A stretch of 64,000 bases of DNA from Cryptomeria japonica (lineage: Eukaryota > Streptophyta > Pinopsida > Cupressales > Cupressaceae). The notes under the pieces are model-generated. The model saw nothing but the letters and a program-made list of their open reading frames with translations. It was not told the DNA's origin and searched no databases. The DNA is taken from NCBI RefSeq assembly GCF_030272615.1, contig NC_081414.1, positions 809,447,069 through 809,511,068 of the forward strand, written 5' to 3'. Positions 11,459-23,383 of the stretch are shown here, piece after piece (position 1 is the stretch's first letter; every line of letters starts with the position of its first letter). The position numbers were made by a program, and so were the translations under genes.

Positions 11459-12835
11459 TTATAGAACTATGTCCAGAGCAGCTGCTCTGTTATCTTCTTC
11501 CTCATCTTTGTATAACCAGCTAAGAATGTCCTTATCTTCTAATTCATGTGCTAGAGTGCCCAGTTGGATGAAGGTACCATCAAATTTGGTGATGGGCTGA
11601 GTTACCAGATGAGTTGATGTAGTAGGCAATCCATGAGATCTGGGTGATGTCAGTAATTTGGCCAAACATAGGAGTTCCAAATTGTATTCTCCCATACCTT
11701 GGTCTTTGATTTGCATTTGCTACTTGAAATTTCTAGATAATGACTCGGGCTTTGCTGTCTATAGATCTGATGTTGAGGATCTTTGCTTTTCCCTATTATG
11801 GGGAACCAAACTGTCTTGGGCTGCCCCCATTGCATTACAATGTTGAAATGGATTGTGATCAGTAGATATGGAGATCTCTTGTTCGTTATATGGAAATTTG
11901 ACACACTAGTGATACATAGAAGGCATTGCTTGCATTTCATGTATCCAGGGTCGACCTAACAAAATATTGTAGGTGAGATCTATATCTAAGACCTGACACA
12001 TAGTATCTTTTTATACTGGTCCAACTTGAATGGGAAACATCACTGTTCCTTTAGATGACCTTTCCTCATCATCATATGCCTTTATGGTAATCTTTTTACA
12101 GGGATCAATAGACTCTTCAGAGAAGCCCAATGCACGAACAAGTTTTAAGGTACAGATATTGAGTCTAGCTCCTCCATCTATTAATACTCTCTTGATTCTA
12201 TGTTTATAGATAATGACTTCAATATGGAGAGGAGTATTATGTGGATGGCTTAATGAGATATTGTCGTGCTCAGAAAAAGTGAGATTATGAGGCCCTGTCA
12301 TATGAGCAACCATGGCTTGGAATTTGTCAGTATCCAGATCTTGACGTACATTTGTTTCTAATAATGCTTGTTCCAATATGTCTTTGTGTTTTGGTGAAAG
12401 TTTTAGCAACTCTAGTATGGATATTTGAGCAGGAGTTTTGCGCAGTTGGCTGACTAGATCATATTGAAGTTTGCGTACAGTGTTTGTTGTTGACATATTT
12501 CCTTTCAAGACATATTTTTGAGCTCTAGTGGTTACATTGACTGATTCATGATTATGCTGGTCTCGGATTGTGATGACGTTTACATGATTGTCAACAGCTG
12601 ATATATGATTAATGGTGTTATTGTAAACGTGAATGATACGTGCCCCACGGGTATCATTTGAAGTGGAAGCTCCATATTTGTTATAGTTTGGAAGAAGATT
12701 CTTGAAAGCTCCATGGTCACCGTTTGTCTTGAGACCATCTACTGTTAAATCACCTCTATCAATCATGTCTTGAACAATGTTTTTCAATCTCATGCAATCA
12801 TTTGTTGCGATGAAAATCACAAAAGTGTGAGTCAT
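11459..12835 (-). pseudogene. Tat aspartic protease region
   Basis: The protease signature is RVLIDGGARLNICTLKLV (near 12150). The active-site triplet is DGG rather than the DTG/DSG usual in other retroelements; DGG is, as I recall, the common form in Tat/Ogre-type elements, so I do not call it a mutation. Downstream blocks LGRPWIHEMQA and KFPYN (near 11950-11870) are typical of the protease flap and C-terminal region. The frame is shared by 12011-12835 and 11459-11716 with stops between them. It would cleave the gag-pol polyprotein. Confidence 0.8.
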
Positions 12836-14343
12836 TCCACCAAGGTGGTTTGATTTGTGGTTCGCAGTTGTTGATTGTGGGCAAAGAGATAATCTTGTTT
12901 GCCAGGAGTTCTCTGAATGCTGACTCCAATGATCGACCCAGTGGTGTGTAGATGCATTTTTGATAAGTGTTGGTAGTACCCCGTGAATTATTGTTAGGTC
13001 CTAGATTTGTGTTATTGTTGGTATTGTTTGCATTATTGGTATTCGATTGATTGATATTAGGTGCGCAAGCGTTAGTGTCAGGGTTAGCACCTTTGGGATT
13101 TTTTGTAGCTTGAGGATTTCCTAATAATGTGAGCATGGGCTGCTTGGATTTTGGATCATTTGGTTCATTGCTGCCTTCATTTCCATTGTTTTTATTTCTG
13201 GTCCAAAACCTAGATTTGTCTAAGTTGTTGTTGTTTTGATTGTTGTAGTTTGATGAACCTATTCCTTCTTTGAAGAATTTTAGTGTTCCTTTCTTGACAC
13301 ATGCTTCTTCCACTTGAATACCATTTTCAATCAATTTAGCGAAAGACAGTATGCATTGGAGCTTGAGCCTGTAACTCATCTCACTATTCAAGTTGTCAAT
13401 GAAAATTTCCATTTTCTCCTTTTTAGGAATATCGTGAGGATATCTTGAAACCATACGGTGCCAATGTTGAAGGAATGCCATGAATGTTTCATTGTTTTTC
13501 TATTTGGTATTACAGACGTCTAGCATGGTGATAGCATGTTGAATGTTATAGGAATACTCAGTTATAAATTTGTTGACTAGTTCATCAAATGATCTGACAA
13601 GAGGTGTGATCTTAGATAACCACTCCATTGTTTGTCCACCCAATCTTCTTGGGAATAACCTCATCAGATAGGTGTCATCATGAGTGAATTCAAGACTCAT
13701 TGTGCAAAATTCTCGAACATGATCTCGGGGATCACTTTTCCCATCGTATTTATCAAATTTGGGAATGTCTAAGTTTGGAGGAAAAGGCACCATGTTCAAT
13801 CTTCTGTCAAATGGATAAGGACAGATTTCATTTAATGAGTACCGCACTATTGTCCCTTGTTACATGTCTTACATTTGTCTTTGTAACATTTGCATTTGTT
13901 GAGTAAGAGAAACCAAAGGTGCATTATTTTGCCGAGGAAGAAACTCTTCCCTTGTATTAGCTCTCAGCTGAAAAGGTGTGTTAAATGGTATATTTTGCTC
14001 TGGAGTTTCTAGCTCGGGTATACGCATTTCTGGTATACGTTGTTCTGGAATGTATTGCTCAGGTATGTGTTGTTCAAGGTTACAAATTTCCTCTTCTCTT
14101 TGTTGTTCTTGATATGCATATTGTCGAGATCCGGTTCTAAAGATGTTTGCGTCTAAATCTTCAGGAAGTTTTAACGCCTTTACTTGTGAGCATAAGTAGA
14201 TACTTCTCTTTGTCATTTTTCATGAGTCTTTCTACAAGTTTTTGAAAGGAAGTGCTTTCTTGACATTCTCGAAGGAGTTCTTCCGTGATCTCAGGTTCTT
14301 CTAGATGTGGTCCTTCAAATGGATTAGATAACCTTTGAGTCAT
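12798..14343 (-). pseudogene. Tat gag, interrupted
   Basis: The Retrotrans_gag core is at 13500-13847 (FDKYDGKSDPRDHVREFCT, LFPRRLGGQTMEWLSKITP) and continues in the same frame at 12798-13481 (FLQHWHRMVSRYPHD, EIFIDNLNSEMSYRLKL) after one TAG at 13500. An Asn-rich low-complexity stretch follows near 13000-13250. The C-terminal zinc knuckle begins with CDFHRNK but is broken by a small deletion and frame change near 12805, so the GH part is missing. The N-terminal part (13869-14343) has a Glu/Pro repeat (EQHIPEQYIPEQRIPE) and a frame change near 14180. Gag would form the particle and bind element RNA. Confidence 0.85.
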
Positions 14344-15240
14344 GCTTGATTTTGGTGTTGCTTCACTTTGTTGTTTAGTTGAGAGCGAGTTACAGGCATC
14401 TTAGTAGAAGCTTTCTATGACAAAGGGGACAAAATCCTCTTCAATATGTTGTTCTGGGGTTGGTGGTTCAAATCAGAGTGTGTTGTAAGTGATGCACTCA
14501 TCGGGCAAGAATGCCGGATTGATCTTTCCTCCGCGATTAATTCGTTGATTGAATGCGGATTTTTGGCAATATGCTCTAGTTTTCAAAGGCTCCCTATCAA
14601 ATTCAGTGGATTTTTTCTTGATATAGTGTTGAATGTGATGAAGAAATGTTTGATGAGACTTGAAAAGTTGACGATTGATGTATAAAAACTTATTTCTTTT
14701 GAGGAATTTGGAAAAACCTGGTTGTTGTTTCTTCAACGTGATGTTACGATAAAGATTCTTTCTTCTCAGAATATGGGGATTAGTCATGCATAAGTGATTC
14801 AATGGTTTCCTTCGATTTGTTTGGATTTAGTTGATCTTGTTTTGAAAATTCAAGTCTTACTCTATCAAAGTGAAGGTTTAGATGCCCCTTCACAACAAAG
14901 CGTGTCAAATGATATGCATAAAAGTCTCCCGATATGGAAACTTGATTTGACAACTTGAAATTTTTAAACAAGTGTTTTTGAGATGAAATCCGTGAGATGG
15001 TAAAGGATTCTTTTGATACTTGTGATGAGGTTTCTAGATTATGATAGGATAGATATGTTTTACCATGCAATCAGTTTTGGATTTTTACAACGTTTGTTTT
15101 GACACAAACTTTGCTCAAGAAATAGCTTTTAAAGTTTTCTTTTTGCTACCCTGCTTTGATGAAAAATGATGTTGATGGAAAAAGGCTTTTGAAGATGTTT
15201 TCAAAAATTTTAAAATTCCTCACTGTTTAGCCCCCTGTCT
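14344..15240 (-). other. Possible upstream ORF or gag extension, uncertain
   Basis: A minus-strand open stretch at 14473-14802 (109 residues, basic, beginning MNHLCMTNPHILRRKN) shares its frame with the gag N-terminal piece and is separated from it by stops. A second frame (14780-15070) overlaps its end. Some Tat-type elements carry an extra ORF upstream of gag; whether this is one I cannot tell. I recognise no domain. Confidence 0.3.
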
Positions 15241-15253
15241 TTTTGCTTTTGGT

Positions 15254-15640
15254 TATGCGCTAAAACAGAGACAAGATGCGCTACCAAATTTACTTTACGC
15301 ACTAAAAGAATGACCACATGCGCTAGGTTGCCCCCAACCACGCGCTAAAGTTTTGACTGTTTAAAATTTTGTTTTTTGTCTGTTTTGAAAGGTTGTGCGC
15401 TAGTATGGGTCTGTGACGCGCTAACTGCTCAACCCTACGTGTTAAAGTTTGGTTTTCACGCGCTAAGCTGATGCTTCAACGCGCTAGACTATTTTCCCAA
15501 TGCGCTAATTGTTTAACACTATTTTGGAATTTGGATAAAACGCTACTGTTTTGAACAGACGCGCTAACTTGATGCTTGGATGCACTAACAAAAATACCCT
15601 AAGCGCTAAGGAGTTGTTCCCACGTGCTAATCTGCCCTGA
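15254..15640 (-). repeat. Degenerate TTAGCGCAT array in gag leader (first block)
   Basis: About 16 copies of the motif appear on the plus strand as ATGCGCTAA or close variants (ACGCGCTAA, ACGCACTAA, ACGTGCTAA), so on the minus strand they read TTAGCGCAT in the direction of the gag-pol transcript. Spacing is irregular, near 24 bp. The array is in opposite orientation to the one at 2785-3262. Confidence 0.85.
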
Positions 15641-17147
15641 TTTTTCCTTTGGTTGGTTTTTCTGCAATTTTCGGATTTGATTGTGAGTTTTTCAGCCTTG
15701 ATGGATGATTTTTTGAAGTAGTAAATGCAAGCACAACACAAAGAAGACAACCATTTTTGCTTAATCTAACAAAAAGTGTATGTTCTGCGAGGATGTGTTC
15801 AAATCCTCAATGTTTTAACAGGTTTGGATACGAAAAATACACTTCAGAAAGACTCTTTATTCAAAAGTCATAAATAACATCATAGCCCACTAGTCTCGAT
15901 ACTCTGTCAACTCAAATAGCCATGTCACCCCTAGAGGGCGCCCATTTTTTTGCCTTTTGCCAGAAATTAACTCAAAGTGAATTGGTTCACAATTGAGTAG
16001 TTATCTTGGGAGATATATGGTGAGTAATCTTGGGGGCGGATTCTTCCCCACCCTTGCACTATGATGTTATAAATGTCTGGTTACTGACTCGATTCAAAGT
16101 TTCTATTTCTATGGCTCTTAATTAGGCTTCCTGTTCAGTCATCAGTGATAAACTCCCTCAGGAGGCTTCCCAACATTTAGAACAAAGGCTTTACGTATAT
16201 TGAGGATACTAGGGGAAGGCTAATCACTGCGCGCAACCATTGAAAAGGACTTTCGTCACTTTCCACTTTTGATTAAAGTGGGTTGGAACACTTGGCGTCA
16301 AAGTCATTTCCCACTTAGGTCATTCCCTTCACACCGGCCATAAATGGCTTTAAGAGTTAATTCCAACTTCTCAGGAAGGCAGGCCTGCTAAAGGATATAA
16401 ATGCTTGAAGTACAAAAAGTTTAAGAGTGGTTTGGCTTTTTGATTACCCAGTTAAGGGGAGAGCATATACCTTCCACTTTCGAGACAAGGCAAACAAGGT
16501 TCTTTTTAAGCCTTCAATTCAGTGATTTGCTAACCTCTACTTGGAGATGTTGCTCCAACAAGCATGGTGTTCCTTTTATTTCGTCAAAGCAATGATTATC
16601 TAATCTAGTAAAGGAACCTAGTCAACAAAGCAAAATTTTGATGTGGTCAACAAAAGAAAATTGGTAAAGGGGAATGACTTCCTTCTTTTGTTGTGAACAA
16701 AATAGGACAAGTGTGATTCTTTAACTTTAAAAAAAATGAAGTGAATTCTTTTATGCACCAAAGGATGGTGAAGTTCTTTTTAGCCCTTTTGATTTCAGAA
16801 CTTGAAAATTTGACTTGTTCTTTTTAGAGCCCAAATTTGAGAAATTTTTCTCCTAAAAAAGCAAGAAAGATTGATTTTGTGGTTCTTTTTACAACCCAAA
16901 GGAAATAAGTGAGTTCAATTTTTAAGAATAGAAGAAGTTTAAAAATTTAAACTAACTTACCTAAGTTAGTGAAAATCCTAACTATCTTAATATTTTTAAA
17001 ATTTTAAGCTCCCATCTGCAACAGATTTGTTAGAATCCTACAAGAAAACAAGTTGAAAATGTTAGATGGTTGGTGGACTTCAACAAGTCTATTTTTTTAT
17101 TCCCGGTTACAGATTTTAAAATTGTGATTTCTGTCTATTTTCGATGC
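15641..17147 (-). other. Untranslated leader of Tat element
   Basis: I find no supported gene in this 1.5 kb. It lies between the two leader motif arrays. Runs of T-rich sequence occur at 16720-17000. A GGGCGCCC palindrome near 15943 recalls the primer-site sequence but has no LTR beside it. Confidence 0.45.
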
Positions 17148-17400
17148 GCTACAGAACAAACTGTACGCACTACAAAATATCCATGATGCGCTAAAAGAAA
17201 TTGGTGACATGCTACACTATTTTCGAGATGCGTTACTTTGTGTTCTGGAAGCGTTGCTCTATTTTTCTCCCATGCCGAGACCTACAGGAAAATTTTAATA
17301 TTCTTATGCGCTAATAAATAGACTTGAAGCGCTAGATGATGGACCCAACACGCTGAATAGTGAACTGGATGCGCTAGGTTGTTGGCCATATGTGCTAGGG
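17148..17400 (-). repeat. Degenerate TTAGCGCAT array in gag leader (second block)
   Basis: About 11 copies of ATGCGCTAA-like sequence (GATGCGCTAC, TACGCACTAC, GATGCGCTAA, TATGCGCTAA, GATGCGCTAG) lie in about 250 bp, some 85 bp inside the primer site. They read TTAGCGCAT on the minus strand, the sense strand of the element. Confidence 0.85.
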
Positions 17401-17484
17401 AATGATTCCCATGAACTGATTCTCATTTTCCATGGACCTGCAAAAGTGGTTATATTTCAAAACCGATTAGATATATGGGGTAAT

Positions 17485-17502
17485 GCCCCATGGTGGGCGC
17501 CA
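17485..17502 (-). promoter_or_regulatory. Primer-binding site of Tat element
   Basis: Four bases inside the 5' LTR the minus strand reads TGGCGCCCACCATGGGGC. It begins TGGCGCC, the primer-site class common in Tat/Athila-type elements, and would pair with the 3' end of a tRNA ending in GGCGCCA. I cannot name the tRNA with certainty. Confidence 0.75.
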
Positions 17503-17506
17503 GAAA

Positions 17507-18939
17507 TGTATGCGGGAAAATTGGGTGGATAGAACTAAAAATGTGAAAAATGGAGTTCTAGGGAGACTTGAACACACACCCACAGAACTTCTTGGTGCAA
17601 GCTATGGAGTCATGAAGTATGGCTCAGCTTCCCAAGGTTGGTTCCATGGTTCTCTATCTCACAAGGTCCCTCAAACCAATGTTCTTGCTCTCAGATCACT
17701 GAGCAAAATGGTTTAGGGATGACAAATGCAAGAACGAGGGATGCTTTTATTGATTTTAAGATGAGATGCATCCTAAACTATACATGATCCTAGTTATAAG
17801 ATGACAAGGTTAGTAACCAAGACTATCCTAGCATACTATATTAGTCCCTGATTTAAGCTAAATGATAAAGAAAGTACTCTAAACATGCATATTTAGATTA
17901 ATTTCCATCTAAAAGAGAGCTAAAATGATGAGCATAAAATGGTATGAAAGCTTGAATGTATTTGATCATAAGTATGATGCTAAAGACTTGGTCCTTAAAA
18001 TGGAGGAATGAGAGCTCTATTTATAGCAAAAATAGGGTAATGGATGGTCAGGATTGAAAGATATAATCAAGGGCCAAGTTTGAAAGTTGGGGATCCATGT
18101 TTGTAATTGGCACCAATGAAATGGTGACAAATGTCAACATAGGGTTGGGTTGAGAAAAGGGGTTGGAGGCATTAAATTCCTGAGAAGACCTCATGGTTAT
18201 CCTAGGGGTAAGGGTTAAAGTTTAAGTTAGGATTACCCATTGGATCAAGCTTTAACCCTAAGGATAAACTTTTGTGCAAAAGATTAAGGGATAACCATGG
18301 TCAAAGAATTGAAGGCTTAATGAGACCCTTGGGTTACATGGAGGTTAAGTTTAGAGAAAGTCTCTAATCATGCTAGAGGGTTGAGTTAACCATTAATGGT
18401 TTGGGAGACTTGGAAAATTAAGTGGTTGAAGCCTTTAAAGGTTTTCAAAGACTTTGAGGATTTGAGAAGTGACCTCCCCTTGCTTAGGGATGTGACAAAG
18501 TTTAGTAGATGGGTTAGGCTAATTAGAAGTGTTTAGAAGAGTCTAGAAGGGGGTTAGGAATAGGGTTTAGGAGGCAAGTGGGAGATGTAGGATTTTGCAA
18601 GTGGATGGAGGGATAATAGGATTTAATTGAAATAAAATGAATTTACTTCAATTTGGTTGCAATTTGGGGAAATTAAATAAATTAGATTTATTCAATTTAG
18701 GATAACTATTTAATTAAATTTGAATTTAATTAAAAGTGGATAGAAGGGATTTAATTGAATAAAATGATTTATTCATTAAATGGTAAAAAGAAGTCTAGTG
18801 AATTTAATTTAAATAAATTGAGTAATTTACTTAATTTAAATAGAAGAATGTGGGTGATTCAATTAAATTAGATTTAATTAAATAGAGAAATGAACATAAA
18901 ATATTCATTTAGGAATATGGTCATTTTTATACGTCTACA
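17507..18939 (-). repeat. 5' LTR of Tat element (right in window)
   Basis: This is the partner of 759-2207. In the element's own orientation it precedes the primer site and gag, so it should carry the element promoter. Its plus-strand sequence ends at ACGTCTACA and is followed by the target duplication AGTGC. Confidence 0.93.
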
Positions 18940-18944
18940 AGTGC
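18940..18944. repeat. Right target-site duplication of Tat element (AGTGC)
   Basis: This is the partner of AGTGT at 754-758, with one C/T difference. Joining the left flank to the right flank rebuilds TAGTGCATA, itself a variant of the arrayed motif. Confidence 0.55.
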
Positions 18945-19420
18945 ATATACTCAAAAGTCAAATTACAACACAAAAAAACTGGAAATTAAATTTATAACAG
19001 ACTTACAAAATTCAAACAAAGTCTGAGTTCACCAAAAACAACATGGAAAGAAACAAATTTCACTTAGAAAACAAAATAAAAGAATTTCAAAGATATGAAA
19101 TACATTCATGGATGAAATTCATGGCAAGACTCAAAATCCAAAACTCTTTCATATACTGTAAACAGAATATCAAAAACAAATACAAAATTCTTTACAAAAT
19201 TACAAAAAGAATCTTTAACAAGAATCTTATTCCAAAAAATTTCACGTATAGTAAATAAATTATTGATTATATATCACACAAAATTCTTCCCAATAATAGA
19301 AAAGACAATTTTCAAGGACAAAGCAGGCAATCTTTCTCTTTTTGAAAATCAAAGATACATAAACTACAAGGATAAGTAAACCTCCAACCTAGAATAAGAA
19401 GAATGGACAAATAGCTAAAA

Positions 19421-19443
19421 GAGAGAGAGAGAGAGAGAGAGAG
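19421..19443. repeat. (GA)n microsatellite
   Basis: An uninterrupted GA run of about 23 bases. Confidence 0.95.
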
Positions 19444-21311
19444 CACACCAACAATCTAGAAATGTCAAACTACTCAATCCTCTTTAGCACAAAACACACC
19501 AACAACGAGAATTAAAAGATGCAGTCCAAAATTGAATAATCAAGTACAAAAAACTCCTTTGAAAACCCGAAAGAAATTCTTCTTCGAAAAACCCAAAAAT
19601 CACCAAATTTCCTCAAAAAAAATATCATAGCCTTCTCCAAACTCAACCCATACAACAATAATGCAATTCACCTCTAAAAATCCTCCAAAAAGCCCTAAAT
19701 AAAACATAAAACATAATCTTTCTCCATGCATGAAACTCAATTAGCAACTCAAATGCAAACATAAAGCTCACTCCACTTCCACCTTTGAAAATAAAGGAAA
19801 AATAATTAAAAATAACAACTACTAAATTCAACTCTTAATTAGCCAATAAAATAAAGTGAAAATAAATAAACAATTAAAATTCCCAAATAAAGATAAATTC
19901 TTTAATAATAAAATTCCATAAAATGATCAATTAATAATATATATTAAACTCACAATTAATTTTATTTATTAATTATACATTCAGCATGACTTAATAAAAA
20001 GCAACCCAACATTAAATACAACAACACATTACTCCTGCAAGGCAACATAACCAAAATATTAGAACTCACAAGATATCAACTAAGCCTAGAATGTTATAAG
20101 ACATTATATCATTCTCCGATCAACTTGTCATTAGGATTAAAGAGACACTCATACTTGTGAAACCAGGTGCAGTTGATGTTTGGTACTTGCATTTCTACAT
20201 AATAGCAAATGTCTATGCACAACATACATACATACCATGGGGGCTTCGCTTAGTTTACTTGGGTTATATCACATGTGTTCATGGCATACTAAAGAATCCC
20301 CCTATTTTCAAAAAACAATTTCCCTAAACTCCTTTTTTTTTACCCCCTCCCAATAGACAACATGAATTAAAAGCCCCCCTATTTTCACCAAATATTATAT
20401 TTTTCATAGCTTGAATTTAAAAACCCCCTATTTTCACTGATAGGCAATATTTTGTACCCTCATTTTTGGGATATTAAACCCCCCAATATGAATGGACATG
20501 ATATAATATTGCCTAGCCAATGAATCCCCTATGATACATACATACATACATACATATAGTCACAAAGCAAACACATAGGTGGAAAGAAAATTGCAACGTC
20601 ACACTTTGCTCACAATGAGTGGTATAGCATCATCCCTTCCATGTACATAGTACAATACATCATGATTAAGACATAATATCATCAGTATCATCATCATATC
20701 TGACATAAGAATAAAGTAAAGTTAGCACATGGCACAATAACATCACAAGTAAATATAAGTCACTGAATATGCATAAATAACCAAACATAGACTGCAACAT
20801 CAACATAATCCTGAGTATATCATCATCCACATACAACATAATGTATTAGTTGCCAACATGAAATGATTGTCATCAAAACATAATCAAAACCATAAGCATC
20901 TACCAAGAGTATCATTTATAAGTCTAGAATGTCTAGTAACGTCCATCAGTGCATAAAAGAAAAGTATGTTAAGGAAGGACACCTCAACAAGCAAATAATG
21001 AGATTTATCAATAAATATTTTAAAAATATAAATTAAATTTGTATATAAATTATGTGGATTAATCCTATATTTTTGTGCCCAATATATCTATTGTACAATA
21101 GATGTATTACATAGTGAATGTCATGCATATATAGTTTCTAATACACATCCAGGAACCCATTTCATGTAATAAGCTTTTATTGTAATCAAATTATGTATAA
21201 TATAATTCATATGTGCATGCATGTATAAATTCATCTATACACATATAAATATGTATGCATGCATGTATGTTCATATATTTATTCATATGTGCATACCCCC
21301 TCTCTCACTCA

Positions 21312-21316
<5 letters not shown>

Positions 21317-21407
<91 letters not shown>
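21317..21407. repeat. (CT)n microsatellite
   Basis: An almost perfect CT run of about 91 bases. It creates Ser-Leu repeat frames in the translation that are not genes. Confidence 0.97.
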
Positions 21408-21410
<3 letters not shown>

Positions 21411-21658
21411 AGTGAGATAGAGAGAGTGAGAGAATGTTGATAGAAGCATGCTAAACACTAGAATTTGACTATCTAAAAATCTATATGATCTTCTAAAACA
21501 TAGAATCTACACTTTAAATCCTAGAGATTTGAAACCACTCCCAAACATCCAAAAAATATATACATAAAATATAACTTAAAGTATAAGAAATAAAAAACAC
21601 ATATTTTAAATGTCACTTATACTTAAATGTTATAGGTTTATGTATATACTACACCAAT

Positions 21659-21691
<33 letters not shown>
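21659..21691. repeat. (GA)n microsatellite
   Basis: A GA run of about 33 bases, 250 bp from the CT tract and complementary to it. The pair could fold back on itself. Confidence 0.95.
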
Positions 21692-21694
<3 letters not shown>

Positions 21695-21861
21695 GATATG
21701 TGCAGAGCATTTGGTGGGTTCCCTATTTGGCACACCAAACCTATTTGGCTACCACCAAATATGGTGAGAACCCTATTTGGCTCTAACCAAATGCCTTCAT
21801 AGGGGCCAAAAAAAAATTGGCATCCTTTGGTCCCACATCTTGGTGCACATACCCTCAAGGG

Positions 21862-21866
21862 ATACA
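21862..21866. repeat. Left target-site duplication of old copia element (ATACA)
   Basis: ATACA here is identical to 30366-30370, directly outside the two LTR ends. Confidence 0.85.
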
Positions 21867-23369
21867 TGTTATTGTAAGGATCTGGTTACTATTGAGAGGG
21901 GAGATGAATCAGTAATAAGAAATAAGCTGAAACTTTTCACCAATCTGCAAAATGCTTCACAAAACAATTCATAACCAGTATTGGTAGATGATTAAACAAT
22001 ATCCAAATCAGATTTACCAAAACATTACCAGTAGACACTTAAATGTTCATCATTAAGAAAATAGAGTAAAGAAATCAAATGCATAACTCAACAATCCATC
22101 CACAACATGAACACAATGATTTTTCACATGGAAACCCAAATGGGAAAAACCATGGTGGGAATTGGTACCCATAAAATATGCACTTTTTTGAAATGCGCCC
22201 TATTAGGAGCCTAGCCAGATTAGGAGCTTTACAACAATGCCCAATTAAGAGTAGACCTTTGAGTCACCTAGTCAAGGTATTTTACAACCTAGCTCTGTTA
22301 GGAGCTTTACCCTATTAGGAGTAACCTTGCTAGAATATTTAAACCCAAATTAATGAGCCACTCGGTGAAGGGATTTACAAGATCAGGCCTGTTAGGACGT
22401 ACCCGGTTAAGGGATTTTAATGATGTTGCAACCGTTAGGAAACAATAGATAAATGATCTGGACTTAGCACTTCATAGCTTGCTATTACAAATCCTTGTCA
22501 ACTCCAATCTGCTTCTCTCATGAATACATCTCAATCTGGTTCAGCACACACACACACTTCTATGATCACTGACACAATAAACCTTCTAAAACTTGACATA
22601 AATAGACTTTACAATTAGGTCAATTTCAAAACCCTAACTTACAATGAATCTACAACATAAATCATATCAGATCATTACAGATCATCATACAGATCATTAC
22701 AACAAATTTCAAGATAATTACAGTCATTGAATGATCATAACTCATCACCACACATCGATCTGATAAGTTGTCAAACCCTTAACACATTCCGCTAACAACT
22801 TCATTGCTTCCCAATAAATTCGATCCTTGAATGCACCAAAATATCATCTTATCTCTTCACACACATTTTGACACGTCATCATCATCTTATGAACATGAAA
22901 AGAATCACCATCAAACCATAAAACATCACCGATCAAAAGATCTTGATATCGGTTCTCAAACCCTAGCTGATTATACAATAGTCAATTACAAACATGACTT
23001 CTGGTTCTCCAAGCATGATTCGGTTGTAACCATAGACTCATTATGATGTCATAAGCATACATTCCAAACCGCAACACCTGACTCAACACGGATCACTGCC
23101 ACAACCATCTCCTTCTATGTTCCCTCTTATCGGTTCACTATCACTTGGCAGTATTGCTTTCCAACTCGATTCAATTCAATCCATTAATGGTTAGACTTAA
23201 CCAGTAGACTTAGATGAAAAACCAAGCATAAACAAATATGGACAAATATGGTTGCCATCAATGACAACACAAATAATAGATCATCAAGCATCATATCATA
23301 ATTATATTATCACCAACAATCCTTTACCAGCACACCATTATCTCTATTAGTTATGCCAACATGCCAACA
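21867..23369 (-). repeat. 3' LTR of old copia element (left)
   Basis: It begins TGTTATTGT and ends ATGCCAACA on the plus strand, and is homologous to 27770-30365 minus the nested insert. The plus-strand GTTGCCATCAATGACAA at 23251-23267 is one arm of an inverted repeat with sequence just outside the LTR (23380-23396). Confidence 0.9.
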
Positions 23370-23383
23370 TTCTCCCCCTTTGG
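23370..23383 (-). promoter_or_regulatory. Polypurine tract of old copia element
   Basis: The minus strand reads CCAAAGGGGGAGAA directly before the 3' LTR. Confidence 0.85.

Larger units (their letters stand above)
759..18939 (-). mobile_element. Tat-lineage Ty3/gypsy LTR retrotransposon with antisense PMD gene
   Basis: Two LTRs of 1449 and 1433 bp (TGTATG...TCTACA on the plus strand) bound the element. A polypurine tract lies next to the left LTR and a TGGCGCC-type primer site next to the right LTR, so transcription runs on the minus strand. From right to left come gag, protease, a G-patch-like linker, reverse transcriptase, a Ty3-type RNase H, a second RNase H and integrase. The second RNase H and an antisense plant mobile domain gene downstream of pol are known hallmarks of the Tat group. 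By eye the LTRs differ at about 24 bases plus three gaps (near 98% identity), so insertion was fairly recent. Every coding domain is nevertheless interrupted by in-frame stops or shifts, so this copy is non-autonomous. The lineage call rests on domain order, without a phylogeny. Confidence 0.9.
18945..21861. other. Gene-free AT-rich spacer with simple repeats
   Basis: There is no supported gene. The spacer holds three CCCCCTATTTTCA copies (ending at 20310, 20387 and 20436), an ACAT run near 20538-20557 and three dinucleotide tracts listed separately. At 21707-21794 a short inverted repeat (GCATTTGGT / ACCAAATGC) encloses several ATTTGG copies, which may be a worn small element. Confidence 0.6.

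Noticed and set aside
21221-21440. Ser-Leu repeat proteins
   Set aside because: These are translations of the CT dinucleotide tract in two frames.
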